Program-made: the position numbers and the translations under genes
NCBI GenBank assembly: GCA_964344165.1
Contig: CAYFMH010000089.1
Coordinates: 1 to 5,987 of the forward strand
DNA from: CAYFMH01 sp964344165
GTDB lineage: Bacteria; Patescibacteriota; Gracilibacteria; UBA4473
Length of the DNA: 5,987 nt
Direction: 5' to 3'
Part shown: piece by piece, positions 1-5,841 of the stretch
Position numbering within the stretch: the stretch's first letter is position 1
How the letters are laid out: each line of letters opens with the position of its first letter
The notes under the pieces: model-generated
Database searches by the model: none
The model's input: only the letters and a program-made list of their open reading frames with translations
What the model was told of the DNA's origin: nothing

Positions 1-44
1 GTTATTTTCATAACTCTATTCTACTCTTTTTTTTGTTTATGTGA

Positions 45-179
45 ACACGCCCTAATAGGAATGGTTCTGAAAATCTTTCTAAAGAAGGCTTGGGAGTTAA
101 TCTTGATAAAGCCGTACGTCAAGCAATATCAAGACTCGGGAAAGAATGTGGTGAAAAAACTTTTTCAGAAATATATTAA
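45..179 (+). pseudogene. Possible 3' remnant of a coding frame, no start codon visible
   Basis: An open frame of 44 codons runs to a TAA at 177-179. Its only candidate start is an internal TTG; there is no ATG or GTG in frame. Immediately upstream lie an in-frame TGA (42-44) and an ATG directly before it (39-41); the frame then stays open leftward to the window edge with a very hydrophobic, T-rich content that looks non-coding. The predicted peptide is hydrophilic and helix-like (it contains LDKAVRQAISRLGKECGE), which resembles a real protein C-terminus and faintly recalls a winged-helix recognition segment. I do not recognise a family. It could be the tail of a gene broken by a frameshift or nonsense change, or simply chance. 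Confidence is low. Confidence 0.25.
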
Positions 180-180
180 A

Positions 181-500
181 CTGCCCCCGCTGGCTCCATA
201 GTGCTGAAAGCCTGTGGAGCCATGTGCCATACCGCATTTGCTACCCGATCGGCCGAGTCTTTTTGGCTCGAGCGGGGAGTGCCCAATGTCCAGGTCAAAA
301 AGACCAGGACAAGCGGATTCCGACCTTGAATCACAGGATTCTGCCAATGGGAAAAATGCTTAAGCCGGACGGGATTTGTAATCCCGTCCAAGATGTTTCT
401 GTCATCAGGGTGCGAGAAATGTTTCGGTTCAACGTCCCATCTACGTAGTTTTATAAGTACTTTAAGAACTACGGTGGATAGGAGAAGATTGAACCGACCA
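181..500. other. Hairpin-rich intergenic region: candidate structured RNA or palindromic repeat element
   Basis: About 320 bases without a convincing gene, visibly richer in G+C than both flanks. Successive stems read by eye are: 191-198 with 215-222 (8 bp, perfect); 244-254 with 265-276 (about 10 bp, one mismatch and one bulge); 287-296 with 302-311 (9 bp around an A.A mismatch, AAAAA loop); 328-332 with 337-341 (5 bp, 4-base loop); 367-376 with 380-389 (10 bp, 3-base loop); and a long compound hairpin at 424-497. I looked for the conserved cores of RNase P RNA, tmRNA and SRP RNA and found none. Short overlapping frames exist on both strands but none looks like a protein. It may be a non-coding RNA, a structured leader of the next gene, or a remnant of a mobile or dispersed repeat. 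The strand is unknown. Confidence 0.4.
424..497 (+). promoter_or_regulatory. Long compound stem-loop upstream of the first pilin-like gene
   Basis: TCGGTTCAA (424-432) is perfectly complementary to TTGAACCGA (489-497). Inside it, CGTAGTT (444-450) pairs with AACTACG (467-473), and CCAT (437-440) can pair with GTGG (474-477) using one wobble pair. Together this gives about 20 base pairs separated by bulges. It ends 41 bases before the GGAG of the following gene. No T-run follows directly, so it is not a standard intrinsic terminator. It could be a leader structure controlling the downstream operon or the last domain of the structured region to its left. Confidence 0.4.
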
Positions 501-537
501 AAATGAAAAATTTATTTTTTATTAATTTCAGGTTTTT

Positions 538-541
538 GGAG
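538..541 (+). promoter_or_regulatory. Shine-Dalgarno (GGAG) for the 552 start
   Basis: GGAG lies 10 bases before the ATG at 552, inside an AT-rich stretch. The next in-frame ATG (609) has no comparable purine-rich site, so this motif favours the longer form of the protein even though it gives an unusually long basic region ahead of the signal-peptide core. Confidence 0.5.
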
Positions 542-551
542 AAAGAAGTTT

Positions 552-1736
552 ATGAAAATAAACTTCCAAATTTTTCGTAAATTTGATAAAAATAAGATCA
601 ATCGAAAAATGAAAAAAATAATTTTGGGATTTTGTTTGATGATGAATTTCCTTTTGGGAGGTAATGTTTTTGCGCAGTCTGCAGAGTGGGCGGATGTGAC
701 CTTTGAAGTGATTAATGAACCCCCAGCAGCAGAACCAATAGCTGCTGCCCCAGCTGAAACAGCCACAAATAATGAAGAAGCACAAACTTCTACGGGGACG
801 GGTCCTCCTGCTGGAGGAAGTTCTTCTCCCACAAGAGAAGGTCCTGCTCCTGCCACTGGATCATCTGTCGAATCCAAAACTGAAAAATCTGGATATTTAA
901 TGCCACGCGATCGGCGAATCCCTCTCACGGCAGATAATTACGATGAAGTGATGGTCAATAACAAAGTCCTCAACATCCTCAATCCAATAATCAAAGGCGG
1001 AAAAGATTCTGAAGACGCACTCCATCCAATTTTTAACAACAATGGAGGGCTCCTTCCTCTTGCCAATAAAATTCTTGCCGCCGTCGCTATCCTCTGGATT
1101 ATTATTTTGGGAATCAAATTTATCTTTGCTCAAGGGGAAGAAGAGAAAATCACCAAATACAAAACACAAATCGGATGGCTTATCTTGGGGTTAGCTGTTA
1201 TCTCTATCGCTGAATTTGCTGCCTACTCCATCTTTAATACCGAAGAATTTGATATCCTCAGAGGCGGGCAAACAATCAGTGGATTTAGTGCAAAAGCCAA
1301 TCAGATCAAAGTGTTTATGCAGATCTTGGTCATGGGGGTGGCCACCATCACCGGAGTACTCGCTGGATACAATCTCATCACCGCCGCCACAGATGATGAA
1401 ACCATCGCCAATGAAAAAAGATTTATGGCCGCCTTCCTCTTCGCTGTTGGATTTATATTCTTGTCAGAGGCCTTCACAGATATCGTCTCACACAAAGCCG
1501 GAGCATCAGGATCTGCCGCTCAAGGAGTGAGTGAGATGGTGGGAATTCTCAACTTTGCGCTGACCTTCCTTGGAGGAGCGGCGGTATTTATGCTCGTGCT
1601 GGCGAGTCTGTATTATGTGATTAGTTTTGGGAAGGAAGATCAGGCCAACCGGGCAAAAAGCATCATTATTGCTTGTGTGGTGGGGATTGTGATCATCGTC
1701 TCCAGCTATGTGATTGTTACCTTCTTTATTCGGTAA
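552..1736 (+). CDS. Exported six-helix membrane protein with three pilin-like (VirB2/TrbC-type) hairpins, paralog A
   Basis: A 394-residue protein. Residues 1-24 are basic, 25-40 hydrophobic, with a likely signal-peptidase cut after VFA (41). The motif AEWADVTFEVINEPPA follows (44-59), then a Pro/Ala/Thr/Ser-rich linker to about 115 and a hydrophilic stretch to about 165. Six predicted membrane helices form three hairpins: about 172-193/207-228, 255-278/291-312 and 332-359/371-393. The short loop within each hairpin is charged, with acidic residues then Lys/Arg (for example GEEEKITKYK and GKEDQANRAK). Two helices joined by a charged cytoplasmic loop after a signal peptide is the plan of type IV secretion pilins and the T4SS-pilin family of CPR bacteria, but here it occurs three times in one chain. 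If the signal is cut, all three loops face the cytoplasm and both termini lie outside. Start 552 is chosen for its GGAG; ATG 609 would give a more typical signal peptide. Its paralog begins 41 bases downstream. The specific role is unknown; a surface or secretion/DNA-uptake assembly is an inference. Confidence 0.85.
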   Translation: MKINFQIFRKFDKNKINRKMKKIILGFCLMMNFLLGGNVFAQSAEWADVTFEVINEPPAAEPIAAAPAETATNNEEAQTSTGTGPPAGGSSSPTREGPAPATGSSVESKTEKSGYLMPRDRRIPLTADNYDEVMVNNKVLNILNPIIKGGKDSEDALHPIFNNNGGLLPLANKILAAVAILWIIILGIKFIFAQGEEEKITKYKTQIGWLILGLAVISIAEFAAYSIFNTEEFDILRGGQTISGFSAKANQIKVFMQILVMGVATITGVLAGYNLITAATDDETIANEKRFMAAFLFAVGFIFLSEAFTDIVSHKAGASGSAAQGVSEMVGILNFALTFLGGAAVFMLVLASLYYVISFGKEDQANRAKSIIIACVVGIVIIVSSYVIVTFFIR

Positions 1737-1759
1737 TCAGTAATGAAATTTTGCTTTTG

Positions 1760-1767
1760 AAGGAAAG
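1760..1767 (+). promoter_or_regulatory. Shine-Dalgarno (AAGGAAAG) for the 1778 start
   Basis: AAGGAAAG ends 10 bases before the ATG at 1778. It sets the start of the second pilin-like gene in the 41-base gap after the first, rather than at upstream in-frame start codons that would overlap the previous gene and put a non-signal sequence ahead of the signal peptide. A second ATG at 1787 would also keep the signal peptide. Confidence 0.6.
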
Positions 1768-1777
1768 AAAATTTAGA

Positions 1778-2962
1778 ATGGAAAAAATGAAAAATAAGTG
1801 GCCCGGGCTATTAATCTTTATCTTTTCTTTTTGTTTTTTTAGTGCAAATGTTTTCGCTGAAGCAGAGTGGGCAGATGTAACTTTTGAGGTGATTAACGAA
1901 CCACCGGCTACTCCTGCCGCAGAACCTTCTGATGAAAGTACCTCTCCATCAGAAAATTCTCCAATAATATCTCCATCTACAACCAAAAAAAGTACTCCAT
2001 CATCGATTCCCTCTCAAGTACCATCTACTCCTTCTTCCATTTCGAGCTCCGGAAGTAGAAATATTGAAGGAGATAATCGTCGGGCCACAGAAGCAATCTA
2101 TACCAGTAGAGAAGTCTTTGGCGGAGATTATTTTTTTGAATCTCAAACAGACCGAAAAGGCGACCCAGAAAGATCTCTCTATCTCAGAGATTACGCTGGC
2201 AATGGTCCAGGAGAAGTACAATTCCGAAACATGCTAGAAGCCCTCTTCGGATTTGCAAAAAAAATCCTCGTCCCAATCATCATCATCCTCTGTACCTGGG
2301 CCGGATTTGAGCTTCTCTTTGCCAGGGGAAAAGAAGATACCTTTACCAACAAAAGGCGACAGATGTTTTCTATTGCCGTTGGATTTGGATTGATCCTCCT
2401 AGCGACCGTGATCGTCGAAGGAGTATTCTTCGGAGAATCCGGGAGAATATTGGTTGATAGTGACTCCAGCGGTTATGCAAAGAAAGGATACTCAGAAATC
2501 ATGGGGATCGTAAAATATATCGAAACTTTCGTCGCCGTGACGGCCATTGGATTTATCGTTTATGGTGGATTCAAACTCATTATGGGAGGAGAGAACGACG
2601 ACCAAATCAGTCAGATCAAAAAACAACTCACCTGGGCTGCCGTCGGAATCATTGTTATCGTTGGGATGCGAACGATCGTGGACTTCTTTACGGCAGGAGG
2701 ACGATGGCATCGACTTGATCCTGGCAAGTTTGACTTAATCTATGGACTGATCCTCCGATGGACCAATATTGTCCTCAGCTTCATCGGCATCCTCGCGGTT
2801 ATCGCGCTCATCTGGGCAGGGATCCGGATGATTACTCAGTTTGGAGATGAAAACGCCGTCGAAGAATCAAAAAAGATTATCCAATATGCTGTTATTGCAC
2901 TTATCCTCGCCTTCTCTGTCTACACGATTGCGCATTACTTCATGCTCCCAGCTGGAATGTAG
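1778..2962 (+). CDS. Exported six-helix membrane protein with three pilin-like (VirB2/TrbC-type) hairpins, paralog B
   Basis: Also 394 residues, with the same architecture as the preceding gene. A short basic start and a hydrophobic core (about 10-23) are followed by a likely cut after VFA (27). The motif AEWADVTFEVINEPPA (29-44) is identical to that of paralog A. A Ser/Pro/Thr-rich linker covers about 45-93 and a charged segment about 94-150. Membrane helices are predicted near 161-182/196-217, 250-270/284-304 and 329-352/367-389. The hairpin loops carry GKEDTFTNKRR, GENDDQISQIKK and GDENAVEESKK, the same acidic-then-lysine pattern. The linker and helices have diverged strongly from paralog A, yet residues 237-252 (GYSEIMGIVKYIETFV) resemble residues 325-340 of A. 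The pair is probably co-transcribed and may form a hetero-oligomer. The pilin relationship rests on topology and loop pattern, not on a search; a general tandem membrane-channel protein is the alternative. The TAG stop lies inside a TGTAGAA heptamer. Confidence 0.85.
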   Translation: MEKMKNKWPGLLIFIFSFCFFSANVFAEAEWADVTFEVINEPPATPAAEPSDESTSPSENSPIISPSTTKKSTPSSIPSQVPSTPSSISSSGSRNIEGDNRRATEAIYTSREVFGGDYFFESQTDRKGDPERSLYLRDYAGNGPGEVQFRNMLEALFGFAKKILVPIIIILCTWAGFELLFARGKEDTFTNKRRQMFSIAVGFGLILLATVIVEGVFFGESGRILVDSDSSGYAKKGYSEIMGIVKYIETFVAVTAIGFIVYGGFKLIMGGENDDQISQIKKQLTWAAVGIIVIVGMRTIVDFFTAGGRWHRLDPGKFDLIYGLILRWTNIVLSFIGILAVIALIWAGIRMITQFGDENAVEESKKIIQYAVIALILAFSVYTIAHYFMLPAGM

Positions 2963-2982
2963 AAATAATTTTATAATTTCCA

Positions 2983-3024
2983 AAATTTGTAATTTGGCAT
3001 TTGGAATTTGTTATTTTTTATTTT
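2983..3024 (+). repeat. Heptad tandem array (NNATTTG)n, about six units
   Basis: Consecutive 7-base units read AAATTTG, TAATTTG, GCATTTG, GAATTTG, TTATTTT, TTATTTT. The ATTTG core recurs exactly every seven bases with two variable leading bases, and the last two units are degenerate. The array fills most of the gap between the second pilin-like gene and purA. A matching array lies between purA and dnaA. Confidence 0.7.
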
Positions 3025-3052
3025 TGACTTTCTCATGATTTTCCCCTACCCT
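3024..3052 (+). promoter_or_regulatory. Weak candidate promoter for purA
   Basis: TTGACT (3024-3029) is a good -35 match. Seventeen bases later TACCCT (3047-3052) is a poor -10 match. Transcription from here would start very near the proposed purA start at 3068 and give a very short leader, consistent with the lack of a Shine-Dalgarno. This is speculative. Confidence 0.2.
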
Positions 3053-3067
3053 CTGCGGGCTTTTTTC

Positions 3068-4351
3068 ATGCAAAAATTACTAAAAGATCTGGGTTCAAAC
3101 GTGATTATTTTGGGCACCCAATGGGGAGACGAAGGAAAAGGGAAACTTGTTGATTCGTTCGCAAGGGAATTTGATATTATTTGTCGAAGCACCGGGGGCG
3201 CCAATGCCGGACATACGATCGTCGTGGATGATAAGAAATACATCTTTCATCTACTCCCTTCTGGAATGCTTCATCCAAAGGCTATCGGCGTGGTCGGGAA
3301 TGGGACGGTTGTTTCACTACCCGAACTTATGGAAGAGATTGAGACCCTGGAAGCTTCGGGACTCGAAGTGGCCTCTCGAGTGAAACTCTCTCTACACGCC
3401 CACCTCATCCTCGATTATCACAAAAAAATCGATGCCGAACTCGAACGACGAAAAGGTGAAAATAAAATTGGAACCACCTGCCGAGGGATCGGCCCAGCTT
3501 ATGGGGACAAAATTGCTCGGATCGGTATCCGGGTTGAAGACTTGCTGGATAAAGACCTCCTCAGAGAAAAAATCGAACGAAACTGTGCCTTCCATGCAAA
3601 AAATCTCGACCTTGACCTGGATCCAAACGCAGAATTTGAAGCCATCATGTCTGTTCGAGAAAAAATAAAACCTCTTTTTTGTGAAACCAGATTTTTTCTT
3701 CGAGACCAAATGACAGAAGGAAAAAGAATACTCTTCGAAGGAGCTCAAGCACACCACCTGGATATCGACCATGGGACTTATCCCTTCGTCACCTCCAGTA
3801 GTGTCTCTATTGGAGGCGTCTGTACCGGACTCGGAGTCCCACCGAAGAAATTAACCGGCATCATCGGTATCACAAAAGCCTACACCACTCGAGTCGGAGA
3901 AGGGCCTTTCCCCACAGAACTGGAGGATGAAATGGGCGAACAAATTCGAAGTGCCGGTGGAGAATTTGGCGCCACCACCGGACGGCCTCGTCGATGTGGA
4001 TGGTTTGATGCGGTATTGGTAAAAAGCGCCGTCGATCTCAATGGCATTGATTGTATCAATCTGACAAAACTAGACGTTCTCTCTGGAATGAAAGAATTAA
4101 AGATTGCCAAAAAATATTTCTTGGTTGATCGAGAACTCTTCACGGTTCCAACCACGAGAAAAGCTAATCAAAAGCTCGAAGTAGAATACGAGACACTCCC
4201 AGGCTGGGAAGAGAATCTCAGTGGAATTAACAATTTTGAAGATCTCCCTCAGAACGCTCAGAACTACATAAAAACTCTGGAAAAACTCATCGATTGTCCC
4301 ATCCGAGCGATCGGAACCGGAGCGGAACGAAATGATTTGATTTTCAGATAA
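3068..4351 (+). CDS. purA: Adenylosuccinate synthetase
   Basis: Catalyses GTP-dependent joining of IMP and aspartate to adenylosuccinate, the first committed step to AMP, in the cytoplasm. The 427 residues match the family's usual length of about 430. Visible motifs are the GTP-binding GDEGKGK (20-26, with the catalytic-type Asp21), NAGHT (46-50, with the catalytic-type His49), IGTTCRGIGPAY (134-145), FEGAQ then LDIDHGTYPFVTSS (223-244), AYTTRVGEGPFPTEL (271-285), GGEFGATTGRPRRCGW (297-312), TKLDVL (333-338) and the C-terminal GTGAERNDLI. Between FEGAQ and LDIDHG the residues are AHH, where the Escherichia coli enzyme, from memory, has GTL. Start: ATG 3068 is used. The frame is open further upstream (ATG 3035, TTG 3008), but those add residues unlike the family; GTG 3101 would start nearer the conserved core. 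No Shine-Dalgarno precedes 3068, so the exact start is uncertain. It lies 105 bases after the pilin-like pair and 82 before dnaA. Confidence 0.97.
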   Translation: MQKLLKDLGSNVIILGTQWGDEGKGKLVDSFAREFDIICRSTGGANAGHTIVVDDKKYIFHLLPSGMLHPKAIGVVGNGTVVSLPELMEEIETLEASGLEVASRVKLSLHAHLILDYHKKIDAELERRKGENKIGTTCRGIGPAYGDKIARIGIRVEDLLDKDLLREKIERNCAFHAKNLDLDLDPNAEFEAIMSVREKIKPLFCETRFFLRDQMTEGKRILFEGAQAHHLDIDHGTYPFVTSSSVSIGGVCTGLGVPPKKLTGIIGITKAYTTRVGEGPFPTELEDEMGEQIRSAGGEFGATTGRPRRCGWFDAVLVKSAVDLNGIDCINLTKLDVLSGMKELKIAKKYFLVDRELFTVPTTRKANQKLEVEYETLPGWEENLSGINNFEDLPQNAQNYIKTLEKLIDCPIRAIGTGAERNDLIFR

Positions 4352-4374
4352 AAAGGTTCTACATATTCTTGCAA

Positions 4375-4409
4375 CTATTTGAAATTTGTCATTTGTAATT
4401 TGGAATTTT
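4375..4409 (+). repeat. Heptad tandem array (NNATTTG)n, five units
   Basis: Units read CTATTTG, AAATTTG, TCATTTG, TAATTTG, GAATTTT. This is the same core, spacing and orientation as the array before purA, and it occupies a large part of the 82-base gap between purA and dnaA. The order of the variable dinucleotides differs between the two arrays (two of them, AA and TA units, recur), so these are related repeats rather than a simple copy. Confidence 0.7.
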
Positions 4410-4433
4410 TAAAATTTCCTCTGAATTAAAACC

Positions 4434-5840
4434 ATGGATCACAAACAAGTCTGGGAAACCACGCTCATCCGCCTCTCTGAGAAAATCTCTCGGATGGAAT
4501 TCCATACGTGGTTCAAAAAAGTCCACATCACTGAAATATCGGGAGGAGCAGTCGTCCTGGGCTGCCCCACAGAAATGAATAAAAACTGGCTTGAAAATAA
4601 ATACCACGGAGTGATTTTGGCAAATTTAAAACCAACGCTTCCAGAGATCGAACAACTGTACTTCAAAGTTGATCTCAGTCTCGCTGACGCCCCTCCTCCT
4701 GTCCCAACCGCTTTCACCCAAAAACCTGCCCGCAAACTTCCCAACCGACCAGAAATTCGAACTGAAGACGGGATTGAATCCCGAATCGTACATGATAAAT
4801 TTACGCTCCGAAACTTCATCGTCGGAGAAGAAAACAGACTCGCTCATGCCGCCTGTCTCGCGGTCGCGGAGAATCCACTGAAAGGCGCAAAGAAATACAA
4901 TCCATTGTTTATTTACGGAGGGGTTGGCCTTGGAAAAACGCATCTCCTCCAAGGAACCGCCAATGAAATTGCTCGCCGAAATCCGGGGGCAAAGATCGCT
5001 TACACGACGGCAGAACGAATTACAAACGAAATCATAAAAGCAATCCGAACCGGAAAATCAGATGAATTGAGAAAAAAATATCGACAGGTTGATGCCCTCA
5101 TTATTGATGATGTTCAATCTTTTGAAGGGAAAGAAAAAACTCAGGATGAGCTTTTTAATGCATTCAATGATCTGTACGAATTTAATAAACAAGTCATCTT
5201 CTCTGCAGACCGCCCTCCCTCAGAACTAGAAGGAATCTCTGATCGTCTCCGATCACGGATGGGATGGGGACTTTCGGTCGATGTACAACTCCCAAACTAT
5301 GAGACCCGGATGGCCATCGTCCAAGAAAAAGCACAAGAGCTCAATCTTATCCTTCCACAAGACGTACAAGAATTCATCGCAGCCAATATCCGTCGAAGCC
5401 TGAGAGAACTAGAAAATCTGCTCAATCAGGTCCTCGCCGAACTCGAGCTCTCACATCTCTCCCCGACCGTCCAATCGGTCGGGAAAATTTTGAGAAAACT
5501 CAATCCAAACGATAACCTCACCACCTCAGCCGCAGCTCTCACCGGACTCGTCAAAACACCAGACGACATCATCACGGCGGTTTCAGAATACTTTCAGGTA
5601 CCCGCTACAGAGATTCTCGGAGCCTCTCGAAAAAGAGAAATTGTCTTCCCCCGGCAGATTGTGTGGCTGCTGTGTAAAGAGATCTTGAAAATGAGTTATG
5701 AGTCCATCGGTGATGCCTTTAATGGAAAAAATCACACCACGATCATGCACGGAATCAAAAAAATCCAAGAACTACGCAGAAAAGATTCTGCCACCGCTCG
5801 GCATATTCATGCGTTGAAGAAGGATTTGGGAGTGAAGTAA
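4434..5840 (+). CDS. dnaA: Chromosomal replication initiator protein DnaA
   Basis: Binds DnaA boxes at the origin and, with ATP, opens the duplex and helps load the replicative helicase. The 468 residues cover all four domains. Domain I is about 1-80 (VWETTLIRLSEKISRMEFHT onward, the family's usual opening). A short proline-rich linker spans about 84-115. The AAA+ domain spans about 119-340: Walker A GGVGLGKT (162-169), Walker B LIIDD (222-226), sensor 1 SADR (257-260), the RLRSRMGWGL box with the arginine-finger candidate Arg275, and sensor 2 LRELE (323-327, Arg324). Domain IV spans about 372-468, with the basic SRKREIVFPRQ (398-408) and the DnaA signature IGDAFNGKNHTTIMHGIKKI (425-444); Asn433 stands where many homologues have Asp in the DHTT motif. 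The ATG at 4434 is the only sensible start and matches the family N-terminus, though no clear Shine-Dalgarno precedes it. dnaN does not follow: a gene on the other strand begins to converge within 80 bases. Confidence 0.97.
   Translation: MDHKQVWETTLIRLSEKISRMEFHTWFKKVHITEISGGAVVLGCPTEMNKNWLENKYHGVILANLKPTLPEIEQLYFKVDLSLADAPPPVPTAFTQKPARKLPNRPEIRTEDGIESRIVHDKFTLRNFIVGEENRLAHAACLAVAENPLKGAKKYNPLFIYGGVGLGKTHLLQGTANEIARRNPGAKIAYTTAERITNEIIKAIRTGKSDELRKKYRQVDALIIDDVQSFEGKEKTQDELFNAFNDLYEFNKQVIFSADRPPSELEGISDRLRSRMGWGLSVDVQLPNYETRMAIVQEKAQELNLILPQDVQEFIAANIRRSLRELENLLNQVLAELELSHLSPTVQSVGKILRKLNPNDNLTTSAAALTGLVKTPDDIITAVSEYFQVPATEILGASRKREIVFPRQIVWLLCKEILKMSYESIGDAFNGKNHTTIMHGIKKIQELRRKDSATARHIHALKKDLGVK
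5462..5483 (+). repeat. Perfect GC-rich inverted repeat inside dnaA
   Basis: CCCGACCG (5462-5469) and CGGTCGGG (5476-5483) are exactly complementary with a 6-base loop, followed by AAAATTTT. It encodes part of the segment joining the AAA+ domain to the DNA-binding domain. It could fold in the mRNA, or be incidental. Confidence 0.5.
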
Positions 5841-5841
5841 A

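Noticed and set aside
176..448. Three overlapping short open frames on both strands (minus 176-391, minus 165-347, plus 224-448)
   Set aside because: They overlap each other across the hairpin-rich region, lack ribosome binding sites and recognisable motifs, and are expected in a stop-poor, G+C-richer stretch.
181..500. RNase P RNA, tmRNA or SRP RNA
   Set aside because: The region size and folding suggested these, but I could not find their conserved core sequences or a tRNA-like end on either strand.
1673..1777. Upstream extension of the second pilin-like gene from a TTG
   Set aside because: It would overlap the end of the previous gene and place 35 unrelated residues before a normal signal peptide; ATG 1778 has a Shine-Dalgarno.
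2878..2886. DnaA box TTATCCAAT
   Set aside because: It is a single imperfect match within a coding region, with no cluster nearby.
3049..3066. Intrinsic terminator (CCC...GGG then six T) before purA
   Set aside because: The stem would be only three base pairs. The T-run directly abutting the start codon is suggestive but not enough.
3008..3067. N-terminal extension of purA from TTG 3008 or ATG 3035
   Set aside because: The added residues are encoded by the AT-rich heptad region and have no counterpart in the family.
2983..4409. CRISPR array
   Set aside because: The repeats are seven bases long with no spacers, and no cas genes are present.
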